Origin: Actinoplanes flavus | Lineage (GTDB): Bacteria > Actinomycetota > Actinomycetes > Mycobacteriales > Micromonosporaceae | Direction: 5' to 3' | DNA length: 64,000 bases | Assembly (NCBI RefSeq): GCF_017592555.1 | Contig: NZ_JAGFNS010000013.1 | Coordinates: forward strand, 1 to 64,000 | In this document: positions 1-9,296 of the stretch, one piece after another | Layout of the letters: each line of letters begins with the position of its first letter | How positions within the stretch are numbered: the stretch's first letter is position 1 | Made by a program: the position numbers and the translations under genes | Notes under the pieces: model-generated | Database searches by the model: none | Seen by the model: only the letters and a program-made list of their open reading frames with translations | What the model was told of the DNA's origin: nothing

Positions 1-23
1 CCGGGAGATCAGTGATCTCCCGG
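1..23 (-). terminator. Stem-loop terminator after dppF
   Basis: An 11-nt inverted repeat around a single central base (CCGGGAGATCA / TGATCTCCCGG) begins at the first base of the window and lies 17 bases past the dppF stop codon. It is the likely end of the dpp transcript. There is no T-tract, which is usual for high-GC actinobacteria. The left side may continue outside the window. Confidence 0.6.
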
Positions 24-39
24 CCCGCTGCCGTACGAA

Positions 40-1044
40 TCAGCGACTCGCCGCGTACCGGATCTCGGCGAAATGGCAGGCACTGGGGTGCGGCGACCGC
101 TCCCGGATCTGCAACAACGGCTCCTGCTCGCCGCAGACGTGCTGCGCCTTCCAGCAGCGGGTCCGGAAACGGCAGCCGGACGGCGGATCGGCCGGCGACG
201 GCACGTCACCCTCCAGCACGATCTGGTCGCGCCTTCCGCGCAGGCGCGGGTCCGGGACCGGCACGGCCGAGAGCAGAGCCTGGGTGTACGGGTGAGTCGG
301 CTGGTCGTAGATCGCCACGTCGTGCCCCTGCTCGACGATCTTGCCGAGGTACATGACGGCGACCCGGTCGGAGATGTGCCGGACCACCGACAGGTCGTGG
401 GCGATGAAGATGTACGACAACCCGAAGTCGTCCTGGAGCCGTTCCAGCAGGTTGATCACCTGGGCCTGGATGGACACGTCGAGCGCCGACACCGGCTCGT
501 CGCAGACGATGATCTCCGGTTTCAGGGCGAGCGCCCGGGCGATGCCGATCCGCTGCCGCTGGCCGCCGGAGAACTGGTGCGGGTACCGGTTGACGTGGTC
601 GGGGTTGAGACCGACCGTGTCGAGCAGGTCCTGCACGGCCCGCTGCCGCTTGCCCTTCGGCACCACCTCGGGGTGGATCTCGAACGGCTCGCCGATGATG
701 TCGCCGACCGTCATCCGCGGATTGAGCGAGGTGTACGGGTCCTGCAACACCATCTGGATGTTGCGGCGCGCCCGGCGCAGGGCCGAACCGGCGAGCCGGG
801 TCATGTCCTGACCGCGCACCATGATCGAACCCGAGGTCGGCTTCTCCAGCCCGACCAGCAGTTTGGCCAGAGTGGACTTGCCGCAGCCGGACTCGCCCAC
901 CACACCGAGCGTCTCGCCCCGGCGCAGTTGCAGGTCGATGCCGTCGACCGCGCGGACCGCGCCCACCTTGCTCCGGAACACGATGCCCTGGGTGACCGGG
1001 AAGTGCTTGACCAGTCCCCTGGTCTCGAGAACGACGTCACTCAC
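40..1044 (-). CDS. dppF: Dipeptide/oligopeptide ABC transporter ATP-binding protein DppF
   Basis: This is the second ATPase of a peptide importer and powers uptake with DppD at the inner face of the membrane. The 334-residue protein has Walker A GESGCGKS near residues 50-57, the signature FSGGQRQR near 160 and Walker B IIVCDEP near 182. Its C-terminal oligopeptide-transporter region has the family's paired cysteines (CRFRTRCWKAQHVC). The GTG start overlaps the end of dppD by 8 nt, so translation is probably coupled. It is the last gene of the dppABCDF operon. Substrate cannot be read from the ATPase: dipeptides, oligopeptides or nickel chelates remain possible, although the context favours peptides. 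Confidence 0.9.
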   Translation of the reverse strand: MSDVVLETRGLVKHFPVTQGIVFRSKVGAVRAVDGIDLQLRRGETLGVVGESGCGKSTLAKLLVGLEKPTSGSIMVRGQDMTRLAGSALRRARRNIQMVLQDPYTSLNPRMTVGDIIGEPFEIHPEVVPKGKRQRAVQDLLDTVGLNPDHVNRYPHQFSGGQRQRIGIARALALKPEIIVCDEPVSALDVSIQAQVINLLERLQDDFGLSYIFIAHDLSVVRHISDRVAVMYLGKIVEQGHDVAIYDQPTHPYTQALLSAVPVPDPRLRGRRDQIVLEGDVPSPADPPSGCRFRTRCWKAQHVCGEQEPLLQIRERSPHPSACHFAEIRYAASR

Positions 1045-2080
1045 CGAGGACCTCCCGGAAGAAGTGGCAGCGTGCGGTGCGGTGCGGCGCGATGGCGTAC
1101 GCCGGGGGCGCCGGATCCTGGCGGCAGGGGTCCTTGGCGTACCGGCATCGGGGGTTGAAGGCGCAACCGCGCGGGATGTCGGTGAGCGCCGGCGGCAGGC
1201 CGCGGATCACGTTGAGCTGCCGGCCCTTGAGGTCGAGCCGCGGGATCGACTCGAGCAGCGCCCGGGTGTACGGGTGGCCGGGACGGGCGTAGATGTCGTG
1301 GACCGGCGCCTCCTCGACGACCCGGCCCGCGTACATCACGGAGATCCGGTCGGCGACGTCGGCCACCACGCCCATGTCGTGCGTGATCAGGATGAGGCCC
1401 ATGTTGCGCTGCCGCTGGAGCTCCGCGAGCAGGCCCATGATCTGCGCCTGGACCGTCACGTCGAGCGCCGTGGTGGGCTCGTCGGCGATCAGCACCTCCG
1501 GGTCGAGCGCCAGCGCCATGGCGATCATGACGCGCTGCCGCATACCGCCGGAGAACTGGTGCGGGTAGTCGTTCACCCGGCTCCGCGCGCCCGGGATCTT
1601 GACCTGGTCGAGCAGGTCGACGGCCCGGTTCCGGGCGTCCGACCGGGACATGCCGCGGTGCACCCGGAACAGCTCGGCCAGCTGGAAGCCGACCGTGTAG
1701 ACCGGGTTCAGCGCGGACAGCGCGTCCTGGAAGATCATCGCGATCCGGTTGGCGCGGACCTTGCGACGCTGCACCTCGGGCAGTTTCAGCAGGTCGACGC
1801 CGCGGTAGCGGATCTCGCCGGCGGTGATGTGCCCGGGCGGGCTCTCCAGGATGCCCATGATCGCCTGAGCGGTCACCGACTTGCCGCAGCCGGACTCGCC
1901 CAGGATCGCCAGGGTCTCGCCGGGGGACAGCCAGAAACTCGCGCCGTTCACCGCCTTGGCCACGCCGTCCCGGGTCCGGAACTCGACGTGCAGGTCGTCG
2001 ATCTGGAGCAGGGGCGCCCGGTGGTCGAGTCCGGGCAGGGCGTCCATGGTCGCCTTGATGTCAGTCATGGAGGAGGTCAC
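1037..2080 (-). CDS. dppD: Dipeptide/oligopeptide ABC transporter ATP-binding protein DppD
   Basis: First ATPase of the peptide importer, 347 residues. Visible motifs are Walker A GESGCGKS, the Q-loop region IFQDALSALNP, the signature FSGGMRQR, Walker B VLIADEPT and the C-terminal oligopeptide-transporter extension with cysteines (RGCAFNPRCRYAKDPC). The GTG start at 2080 overlaps the dppC stop in a GTGA arrangement; an ATG four codons inside is an alternative. It pairs with DppF, as heteromeric ATPases do in Dpp/Opp systems. Confidence 0.9.
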   Translation of the reverse strand: MTSSMTDIKATMDALPGLDHRAPLLQIDDLHVEFRTRDGVAKAVNGASFWLSPGETLAILGESGCGKSVTAQAIMGILESPPGHITAGEIRYRGVDLLKLPEVQRRKVRANRIAMIFQDALSALNPVYTVGFQLAELFRVHRGMSRSDARNRAVDLLDQVKIPGARSRVNDYPHQFSGGMRQRVMIAMALALDPEVLIADEPTTALDVTVQAQIMGLLAELQRQRNMGLILITHDMGVVADVADRISVMYAGRVVEEAPVHDIYARPGHPYTRALLESIPRLDLKGRQLNVIRGLPPALTDIPRGCAFNPRCRYAKDPCRQDPAPPAYAIAPHRTARCHFFREVLGE

Positions 2081-2982
2081 CGCAACTTCGGGTCGAAGGC
2101 GTCGCGGATGGCGTCGCCCAGCATGATGAAGGCCAGCACGGTGGCGGCGAGGAAGACCGACGGCCAGATCAGCGGGTGGGCCGCGATCCGGGCGTAGTCC
2201 TGCGCCTCGGCGATCTGCAGGCCCCAGCTGACGGCGTCGCCCTTGAGCCCCACACCCAGGTAGGAGAGCGTCGCCTCGGCCGCGATGTTGGTGCCCAGCA
2301 GGATGGTCAGCACCACGATGAACGACGCCATCGAGTTGGGCAGGATGTGCCGGAACATCAGCCGGCCCGGGCTCGCGCCGAGCATCCGGCCGGCCGCCAC
2401 GTAGTCCTGGCTCTTCACCGCGATCACCGAGGACCGCATGACCCGGGCCGCCGACGTCCAGGTGAGCACGCCCAGGGTGAGGGTCACCGCCCAGACGCCG
2501 TCGTCCTCGCTGCCGGACAGCCGGCCGGAGAAGACCACCGCGCCGAGCAGGAACGGCACGCCCAGCATGATGTCGGTGACCCGGGACAGCACCGCGTCGG
2601 TGGTCCCTCCGAAGTAGCCGGCGGACAACCCGAAGATCAGGCCGAGCAGGCCGGCCATCAGGGTGGACAGGATGCCGACCTCGATCGAGGCGCGGGTGCC
2701 GTAGATGGTCCGGGCGAAGACGTCGCAGCCCTGGAAGTCGTACCCGAAGATGGCGCCGCCGCTCGGTCCCTTGTGCTTGTTCGACAGCGCGCAGGCGCCG
2801 GGGTCGGCCGAGGTGAACAGCGACGGCACGAACGCCATCAGCAGGATCACCACGACCAGCACCGCGGAGATCCAGAAGATCTTGTTGCGCCGCAGGTCCG
2901 CCCAGGCGTCGCCGGCCAGGCTCCGGGATCGTCCGGAGACGTCCGGCGCCTCGGCCACGGTGATCAGGTTGGCGTCACTCAT
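2077..2982 (-). CDS. dppC: Peptide ABC transporter permease DppC
   Basis: Inner-membrane permease of the Dpp system, 301 residues. A cytoplasmic N-terminus leads into a first membrane segment near residues 34-52, followed by a long external loop (LFTSADPGACALSNKHKG) typical of the DppC/OppC N-terminal domain. The binding-protein-dependent transport domain follows with about five more helices, and the EAA-type coupling loop is near AAGRMLGASPGRLMFRHILPN. The ATG at 2982 overlaps dppB by 8 nt, consistent with coupled translation. Confidence 0.9.
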   Translation of the reverse strand: MSDANLITVAEAPDVSGRSRSLAGDAWADLRRNKIFWISAVLVVVILLMAFVPSLFTSADPGACALSNKHKGPSGGAIFGYDFQGCDVFARTIYGTRASIEVGILSTLMAGLLGLIFGLSAGYFGGTTDAVLSRVTDIMLGVPFLLGAVVFSGRLSGSEDDGVWAVTLTLGVLTWTSAARVMRSSVIAVKSQDYVAAGRMLGASPGRLMFRHILPNSMASFIVVLTILLGTNIAAEATLSYLGVGLKGDAVSWGLQIAEAQDYARIAAHPLIWPSVFLAATVLAFIMLGDAIRDAFDPKLR

Positions 2983-3901
2983 AACGGATCCTCGGGTCGA
3001 GGGCGGCGTAGAGCAGGTCGACGGCGAGGTTCACGACCAAAAAGATGATCACCAGTACGCTGACGAAGCCGACCACGAGCGGACCGTCCTCGGTACGGAT
3101 GCCCCGGGCCAGGTTGAACCCGACACCCGGGATGTTGAAGACCTCCTCGGTGACGATCGCGCCGGACATCAGCACGCCGAGGTCGACACCGATCAGGGTG
3201 ATCACCGGGATCAGCGAGTTGCGCAGCACGTGCACCCAGGTGACCCGGCGGGGGGCCAGCCCCTTGGCGCGGGCGGTGCGCACGTAGTCGGCCCGCAGGT
3301 TCTCCACCACCGAGGTCCGGGTGACCCGCAGCTGGGTGGCGATGACCGTGGTGGCCAGCACGATGGCGGGCAGCAGGAGCTCGTACGGTGTCGCGTCCTT
3401 GGTCGTGGTGGCCGGGAACCACCGCAACTCCATCGCGAACACCAGCTGGGCCAGCGGCGCGAGCACCACGATCGGCATGGCCAGCAGGAGCAGGGTCATC
3501 AGCAGGGTGCCGTTGTCGAAGAGGCCGCCCCGCCGGATGCCGGCGTAGACACCGGTGGTGACGGCGATCGCGGCGGCGATGAGGACGGCCAGGAGCGCCA
3601 GCCGGATGGTGACCGGCCACGCGTCCGCCAGCATCTCGGAGATGTCGCGACCGGTCAGCGACTTGCCGAGATCACCGGTGAGCAGGCCTTTCATGTAGTA
3701 CCAGTACTGGGTCAGGAAACCCTCGTCCAGGTGGTACCGCTCGGTGAGCGCAGCACGCAGGCTGTCGCTCGCCTGTTTCTCGCCGACCAGCGCCTGGATG
3801 GGGTCGTCCTGGTTGGCGAACATCAGCGCGAAGACTACGAAGGTGGCCCCGAAGAACGTCAGGATCATCTGTAGTAAGCGCCGCACGATGTAGCGGAACA
3901 T
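2975..3901 (-). CDS. dppB: Peptide ABC transporter permease DppB
   Basis: Partner permease of DppC, 308 residues from the chosen ATG. The sequence opens MFRYIVRRLLQM, the classic DppB/OppB start, with the first membrane helix at residues 9-29. Five further helices follow, and the coupling-loop sequence (RTARAKGLAPRRVTWVHVLRNS) is near residue 215. A GTG at 3928 would add nine residues and has GAGG eight bases upstream; the ATG was preferred because it gives the family's usual N-terminus. It lies downstream of a strong stem-loop that separates it from dppA. Confidence 0.88.
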   Translation of the reverse strand: MFRYIVRRLLQMILTFFGATFVVFALMFANQDDPIQALVGEKQASDSLRAALTERYHLDEGFLTQYWYYMKGLLTGDLGKSLTGRDISEMLADAWPVTIRLALLAVLIAAAIAVTTGVYAGIRRGGLFDNGTLLMTLLLLAMPIVVLAPLAQLVFAMELRWFPATTTKDATPYELLLPAIVLATTVIATQLRVTRTSVVENLRADYVRTARAKGLAPRRVTWVHVLRNSLIPVITLIGVDLGVLMSGAIVTEEVFNIPGVGFNLARGIRTEDGPLVVGFVSVLVIIFLVVNLAVDLLYAALDPRIRYE

Positions 3902-3978
3902 TACGGGTCTTGGCCTCTTCCGCGGCACAGCGCCGGCCTCGTGAGCACGGCGACGACGATGAAGTGGGGCAACACAGC

Positions 3979-4015
3979 GGTGGCGTCACGGTCGCATGTC
4001 TTCCGTGACGCCACC
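3979..4015 (-). promoter_or_regulatory. Intercistronic stem-loop between dppA and dppB
   Basis: A perfect 13-bp stem (GGTGGCGTCACGG with its complement) encloses an 11-base loop and starts 17 bases past the dppA stop codon, before dppB. This is the position where first-gene binding-protein operons often carry a partial terminator or a 3' stabiliser, giving far more binding protein than permease. The structure is seen directly; the function is inferred. Confidence 0.65.
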
Positions 4016-4032
4016 AGAGCCGTGTGGTCAGA

Positions 4033-5667
4033 TCAGGCGATCGTTTCGATCTCGTAGAGGTCGACCTTCTTGAAAAGGTCCATCTGAACGTTCTGAACCT
4101 TCTCCGAGTAGCCGTACACGTTCTGCATGAAGCGCAGCGGGATGACCGGCATCTCCTGGACGAGGATGTCCTCCGCCTGCTGCCACTTCTTGATCGCGGC
4201 CTGCGGCGTATGCGCCTGCGAACCCTGCTTGATCAGCTGGTCGAAGGTGCTGTTCGACCAGCCGTAGTGGTTCGACGAGCCGTTGGTGCTGTAGAGCGGG
4301 CCGAGGTAGTTCTCCATCAGCGGGTAGTCCATGATCCAGCCGAGACGGATCAGGCCGATCGGCTCATGGGCCCGCGCCTTCTGCTGCAGGACCGAGAACT
4401 TCGGCTCCGGCGAACCGGTGCAGTTCACACCCAGCGACGCCTTGATCTGGTTGCAGGTGGCGTCCACCCAGGCCTTGTGACCACCGTCGACGTTATAGGT
4501 GATCTTGATCTCGGATGGGCCGCCGTTCTTGTCGTACAGATCCTTGGCCTTCTTCGGGTTGTACTCGCAGGCCTCGCCGCAGATGTTCTCGCGGTAACCG
4601 CGGACCACCGGGGAGACGAAGGACTTCGCCGGGACGCGGGAGCCGAGGAAGATCTGATCGGAGATCTCCTCCCGGTTGATCGCCATCGAGATCGCCTTGC
4701 GGACCTCGGGCTTGGCGAAGTCCTTCTCGTACGTCGGGAAGCCGATGAAGTCGAACCCCGAGTTCTCGCTCATCTGGAAGCGGGTGCCCAGGTCGGCGGA
4801 CGCCTTGGAGAGCGCCTCGATCGGGATGCTCATCTGCACGTCGACGTTGCCGGAGACCAGGTCCGCGTACTGGGTCTGGTCGTCCTGGTAGATCTTCCAG
4901 GTGATGCCGTCGATCTTCGGGACCTGGCCCTTGAAGTCGCTGACCTTCTCCACGACGACCTCGTTGTCGTGCTCCCACTTGCCCTTGAGCTTGAAGGGCC
5001 CGTTACCGATGATCTGGTCCTCGAAGCCCTCGGCGATCACGCCGGGCTTGGAGAACGCGGCCTTGGGCAGCGGGTGGAACACCGAGTAGCCGAGCACCGA
5101 CTTGAAGCTGGAGAACGGCGCGGACAGCTTGACGGTGAAGGTCAGGTCGTTGACCTTCTCCAGGCCGGAAAGCGTGTCGGCCTTCGGCGCGGGGGGCTTC
5201 TGCGGGCCGTCCTTGTCCGGATCCAGCGGATTCAGGTCGGCGTAACCGTCGATGCGCTCGAAGAAGTAGCCACCGGTCTGGGCGTTCGGGCCGTAGGCGC
5301 CGTAGTTCCACGCGTCGATGTAGTTCTGCGCGGTGACCGGCTCGCCGTTGTGGAACGTGAAGCCTGGTTTGAGCTTGATCGTCCACACCCGGTTGGCCTT
5401 GTCCGGCGTGATGCTCGCGGCGGCCACCTCGACCGGCTCCTGCTGGGCGTTGAACTCCACCAGCGGGTAGAACAGCGAGGACAGCACCTGCGAGCCGCTG
5501 TCGTCGGTGGCGTTCGTCGGAAGCAGGTGCTCAGGCTCGGAGATGCCGATCACGATGGTGTTCGAGTTGGCGCTCGCATCGTCCGAGTCGCCACCTCCGC
5601 ATCCGGCGACCAACAAGGAGATGGCGGCCGCACCGGCCGCCATCTTCCACGGGCGTATCCCAGGCAT
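4033..5667 (-). CDS. dppA: Peptide ABC transporter substrate-binding lipoprotein DppA
   Basis: Extracytoplasmic peptide-binding lipoprotein (SBP_bac_5 family), 544 residues, first gene of the operon. The signal peptide MPGIRPWKMAAGAAAISLLVAGC ends in a lipobox (LVAGC), so the mature protein should be anchored by a lipidated Cys23. Family signatures include GFTFHNGEPVTAQ and VRKAISMAINREEI. The ATG at 5667 has GGAGG seven bases upstream; an upstream ATG at 5718 lacks such a site and would hide the signal peptide. Probable leader promoters lie in the 241-base gap before it, but no confident -35/-10 pair was found. Confidence 0.92.
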   Translation of the reverse strand: MPGIRPWKMAAGAAAISLLVAGCGGGDSDDASANSNTIVIGISEPEHLLPTNATDDSGSQVLSSLFYPLVEFNAQQEPVEVAAASITPDKANRVWTIKLKPGFTFHNGEPVTAQNYIDAWNYGAYGPNAQTGGYFFERIDGYADLNPLDPDKDGPQKPPAPKADTLSGLEKVNDLTFTVKLSAPFSSFKSVLGYSVFHPLPKAAFSKPGVIAEGFEDQIIGNGPFKLKGKWEHDNEVVVEKVSDFKGQVPKIDGITWKIYQDDQTQYADLVSGNVDVQMSIPIEALSKASADLGTRFQMSENSGFDFIGFPTYEKDFAKPEVRKAISMAINREEISDQIFLGSRVPAKSFVSPVVRGYRENICGEACEYNPKKAKDLYDKNGGPSEIKITYNVDGGHKAWVDATCNQIKASLGVNCTGSPEPKFSVLQQKARAHEPIGLIRLGWIMDYPLMENYLGPLYSTNGSSNHYGWSNSTFDQLIKQGSQAHTPQAAIKKWQQAEDILVQEMPVIPLRFMQNVYGYSEKVQNVQMDLFKKVDLYEIETIA

Positions 5668-5908
5668 GGGAGTGCCTCCTTCAGGGGCGCTCACGGGGGT
5701 TGTGTGAGTAGGTGCCACTGTGACACAGAGACACGAAAACCCGGAGAGCCGTTATCAAGCCGATATTCGCCGCCTACGTCCACAAAAAGCCTCATCAGCG
5801 ACTGTTTATACCTATTCGGCCAGTCGGAACTGGGCATACGTACCGGACTTTCGGTCGGGCGCGCAGCGCAGCTTATAGGAAGCTTCCCCGTCCGGCTCTC
5901 CCGGCGGG

Positions 5909-6577
5909 TCAGACGAGGCGCCGATCGGCCGCCCATCGTGACAATTCGTAACGGTTGCTCATCTGCAATTTGCGCAACACGTTGGAGACGTGGGTCTCGA
6001 CCGTCTTGATCGAGATGTACAGCTCCTTGGCGATCTCCTTGTACGCGTACCCCCGGGCGAGCAACCGCAGCACCTCCCGCTCACGGTTGGTCAGCTGATC
6101 CAGCTCCGGGTCGGCGACCGGCACGTCCGGCCGGGAGGCGAAGGCGTCCAGCACGAAGCCGGCCAGCCGTGGGCTGAAGACCGCGTCGCCGTCGGCCACC
6201 CGGCGCACCGCGGCGGCCAGCTCGTCCGGCGAGATCGTCTTGGTCACATAGCCCCGGGCGCCGGCCCGGATCAGGCCGATCACGTCCTCCGCGGCGTCCG
6301 ACACCGACAGCGCCAGGAACCGGACCTGCGGATGGGTCCGCCGGACCGCCTCCAGAACCGCCCGGCCGCCGCCGTCCGGCATGTGCACGTCCAGCAGCAC
6401 CACGTCCGGCTGCACCGCCGAGATCCGGCTGATCGCCTCGCTCACCGTGCTGGCCTCGCCCACCACGTCGACGTGCACGCCCAGCTCGGCCCGCACCCCG
6501 GCGCGGAACATCGCATGGTCGTCGACCAGGAAGACGTTGAGCCGACGGGCCTCCGGCTCGACAACGGGCTCGGTCAT
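5909..6577 (-). CDS. LuxR-family response regulator (EsrR/MacR-like)
   Basis: Response regulator of 222 residues. The receiver domain (about 13-130) retains the acidic pair (LVDDH), the phospho-acceptor Asp in VVLLDVHMP and the Lys in YVTKT. A NarL/LuxR DNA-binding domain follows, starting near residue 155 (LTNREREVLRLLARG ... IKTVETHVSNVLRKL). Its ATG overlaps the stop of the kinase gene by 4 nt, so the two are made together. With the PspC-domain kinase and the divergent PspC membrane protein it looks like the cell-envelope stress systems EsrISR (Corynebacterium) and MacRS (Streptomyces). That identification rests on architecture, not on a search. Confidence 0.88.
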   Translation of the reverse strand: MTEPVVEPEARRLNVFLVDDHAMFRAGVRAELGVHVDVVGEASTVSEAISRISAVQPDVVLLDVHMPDGGGRAVLEAVRRTHPQVRFLALSVSDAAEDVIGLIRAGARGYVTKTISPDELAAAVRRVADGDAVFSPRLAGFVLDAFASRPDVPVADPELDQLTNREREVLRLLARGYAYKEIAKELYISIKTVETHVSNVLRKLQMSNRYELSRWAADRRLV

Positions 6578-7833
6578 CGCGCTGACTCCTTACCGGCGGT
6601 CACACTCTCCCTCGTGACAGGGAGCATGAGCCGCACCTCCGTACCGTCTCCGGGTGCGCTGCGGATCTCCGCCCGGCCACCGTGCCGCCGCATCCGCCCG
6701 ATGATCGAACCACGGACACCGTGCCGGGTCTCCGCCACACCGCCCATGTCGAAACCGGCGCCCCGATCGCGGACGAAGACGCTGAGCTCATCCTCCTCCA
6801 CCTCGGCATAGAGCGAAACCGTCTGCACCCCGGCGTGCCGGGCCGCGTTCACCAGCGCCTCCCGGGCCGCCGCGACCAGCGCCGCCACCCGGTCGTCACA
6901 CTCGGTGTCGCCCACCACGACGGTCTCCACGGTGATGGCGTAGGTGTCCTCGACCTCGGCCGCGGCCTGCTCCAGCGCGGCGGCGAACCGCTCGGTCGGC
7001 GACGCGGTGGGCCGGTAGAGCCAGTTGCGGAGGCTGCGCTCCTGCCCTCGGGCGAGGCGCTGCACCTCCTTGATGTCGGTGGAGTTGCGCTGGATCAGGG
7101 CCAGCGTGTGCAGCACCTGGTCGTGGATCATCGCGGCCAGCTCGGCCCGCTCCTGCTCCCGGATCCGGCCCTCCCGCTCGGCGCGCAGCTGCCCGAACGT
7201 GCGCCAGACCAGGGGCGCCACCACCACACCGACGCCGAGCAGGCCGACGAAGGCGAAGATCACCCCGTTGAACACCGCGGAGAGGGAGCCGGACGGGGCG
7301 TACACCGCCACCACGCCGATGATGCCGACCGCGACCAGGATCCCGCCGCCGATGAACCGGAAGAGGAAGGACCGCCGGTCGTTCTCCGAGACGATGGCCG
7401 CGAACCACGGCGCCGAGGCCGGATTGTCGGTGTACGCGTCGCGGCGGCTCGGGTCGGACTGGTGCCAGATCACCCCGGCGCCGACCGCGATCACCGCGAT
7501 CATCCAGCCGGCCGTGGTGCTCACCGAGTCACCGAAGAGCTGCGCCTGCAACAGGACCACGCCGAGACCGATGGCCGCGAACGGCAGCAGGGCCGACAGG
7601 TCCCGGTGGACCGGCTTCTCGTCGCCGCGCGCCTCCTGGGGGAGCACCGCCCAGTACGCCGCATAGAGCAGCAGGCCCAGGGCGTTGAATCCGAGCAGCA
7701 CGACGAGCGCGATCCGGACGGCGATCACCGGCACGCCGAGGTGGCGGGACAGCCCGGCCGCGACCCCGGCGACGATGCGCTGGTCACGCGGCCGGTACAG
7801 CCTGCGGGGCGGCGGCGGGGCGGGGATAGTCAC
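6574..7833 (-). CDS. PspC-domain sensor histidine kinase (EsrS/MacS-like)
   Basis: Membrane sensor kinase, about 419 residues. The N-terminus carries a PspC domain (RRLYRPRDQRIVAGVAAGLSRHLGVP) and about five membrane helices. Next come a HisKA_3 dimerisation helix with the phospho-acceptor His in MIHDQVLHTL and a HATPase_c domain with N-box AAREALVNAARHAG and G-box DRGAGFD. The start is uncertain. GTG 7833 gives the shortest leader before the PspC domain, but GGAGG abuts it with no spacer. ATG 7887 and a longer frame to 8010 are open. The PspC domain suggests it senses membrane or cell-wall stress. Confidence 0.85.
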   Translation of the reverse strand: MTIPAPPPPRRLYRPRDQRIVAGVAAGLSRHLGVPVIAVRIALVVLLGFNALGLLLYAAYWAVLPQEARGDEKPVHRDLSALLPFAAIGLGVVLLQAQLFGDSVSTTAGWMIAVIAVGAGVIWHQSDPSRRDAYTDNPASAPWFAAIVSENDRRSFLFRFIGGGILVAVGIIGVVAVYAPSGSLSAVFNGVIFAFVGLLGVGVVVAPLVWRTFGQLRAEREGRIREQERAELAAMIHDQVLHTLALIQRNSTDIKEVQRLARGQERSLRNWLYRPTASPTERFAAALEQAAAEVEDTYAITVETVVVGDTECDDRVAALVAAAREALVNAARHAGVQTVSLYAEVEEDELSVFVRDRGAGFDMGGVAETRHGVRGSIIGRMRRHGGRAEIRSAPGDGTEVRLMLPVTRESVTAGKESAR

Positions 7834-7964
7834 CCTCCGATCGTCACACGTGATGTACGCGCGGGCCACGGGGAAGTTCCCCGGCATCCGCGCCGGATTT
7901 CTCAGGGTGGCCTCAGGGTCGTCTCCGGAGGCGGCTGGGGCGGCCGGCGGACCAGGATCGAGAC

Positions 7965-9296
7965 ATGAACGATGAAGCGCCCGGTGCCGGTCCCAAGGGT
8001 GACCAGGCACCTTCCGACCAGCCCGAGGGCTTCCCGCCCGGCTCCAACGTGCCGCCGTGGGTCGCCTCGGCCGCCGCGGCCTGGTCCCGCCAGCAGCTCG
8101 TCCGCCCCCGCAACGGCCGCTACGTGGCCGGCGTCTGCGGCGCCCTGGCCCGGGCCACCAACACCGATCCGGTCCTGTGGCGGGTGCTGCTCGGCGTGCT
8201 CGGCGTGCTCAGCGGCACCGGTGTGCTGCTCTACCTGATCGGCTGGCTGATCATCCCGTCCGAGGGCGACACCTCCTCCCCGGTCGAGTCGCTGCTCGGC
8301 AAGGGCCGTTCCGGGATGGCGCCGCTGTCGGTGGTGCTGCTCGGCGGCGCCGCCCTGCTGACCTTCGCCTTCATCGTCAACTCCGGCGCCCGGGCCAGCA
8401 TGCTCGCGGCGGCCGTGGTCCTGGGCGCGTTCCTGCTGATCAAAAGGGGTGGCGCGGCTCCGTTCCCGACCGCCGCGCCACCACCACCGGACGCCCCGCC
8501 GCCGCCGGCCACGGAGGATCCGACGATGGCGTTCGTGGCGCCGCCCGCGGCCGAGCCGGCCGGCGAACCGGTGAGCAGGCCGGCTCCGGCCACCGGGTTC
8601 CGTCCGCCGTTCGCGCCGCACGGCCCGTTCGCCGGCCCGCCCACCGCTTTCCCGCCGGCGCCGCCGATGCCGCCGCGCCCGCCGAAGCCGCCGAAGCCGC
8701 CGCGGGAACGCTCGATCCTGGGCCGGCTGACGTTCTTCGCGGTCGTCATGGTGACCGGGCTGATCGCCGCGATCGACATGAGCGGCGTCGACGTGGCCAT
8801 CTCCGCCTACTTCGCGGCCGCCCTGACCACCACCGCGCTCGGTCTGATCGTCGGCGCCTGGTTCGGCCGGGCCCGGGGCCTGATCGCGCTGGCCCTGGTG
8901 CTCAGCTTCGCGCTCGCCGTGTCCAGTGGGCTGGAACGGTTCGGCCGTGACTGGACGCCCAGCGTCTACCGCCCGACGAGCCTCGCGGCGGTCGCCGACG
9001 AGTACTCGTTCGACGTCGGCAACGTGACCCTGGACCTGCGCTCGGTCGACTTCACCGGGCAGACCCAGGCGATCACCGCCGGCATGAAGCTCGGCCAGCT
9101 CCGGGTCCTGCTCCCGCCGAACGTGGACGCCTCGGTGACCGCGGGCGTCGACGGCGGCCGGCTGGTCCTGTTCGACGAGGAGTACAACGACAGCAGCACC
9201 CGCCAGGCCGACGACCTGGGCGCGGACGGCGCCGGCGGTGGCACCCTGCAACTCGACGTCCGGGTCGAGGCCGGAAACCTGGAGGTGGTCCGATGA
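7965..9296 (+). CDS. PspC-domain multi-pass membrane protein (EsrI-like)
   Basis: A 443-residue membrane protein divergent from the kinase. A PspC domain lies at about residues 45-105 (LVRPRNGRYVAGVCGALARAT ... GWLIIPSEG), followed by two helices, a cytoplasmic Pro/Ala-rich linker (about 165-245), more helices, and a C-terminal soluble domain resembling the LiaF/toast-rack fold (SFDVGNVTLDLR ... LGQLRVLLPPNV). In EsrISR the equivalent protein inhibits the kinase until envelope stress occurs; the same role here is inferred from the divergent arrangement and shared PspC domain. The start ATG has AGGATCGA nearby, a modest ribosome-binding site. Confidence 0.8.
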   Translation: MNDEAPGAGPKGDQAPSDQPEGFPPGSNVPPWVASAAAAWSRQQLVRPRNGRYVAGVCGALARATNTDPVLWRVLLGVLGVLSGTGVLLYLIGWLIIPSEGDTSSPVESLLGKGRSGMAPLSVVLLGGAALLTFAFIVNSGARASMLAAAVVLGAFLLIKRGGAAPFPTAAPPPPDAPPPPATEDPTMAFVAPPAAEPAGEPVSRPAPATGFRPPFAPHGPFAGPPTAFPPAPPMPPRPPKPPKPPRERSILGRLTFFAVVMVTGLIAAIDMSGVDVAISAYFAAALTTTALGLIVGAWFGRARGLIALALVLSFALAVSSGLERFGRDWTPSVYRPTSLAAVADEYSFDVGNVTLDLRSVDFTGQTQAITAGMKLGQLRVLLPPNVDASVTAGVDGGRLVLFDEEYNDSSTRQADDLGADGAGGGTLQLDVRVEAGNLEVVR

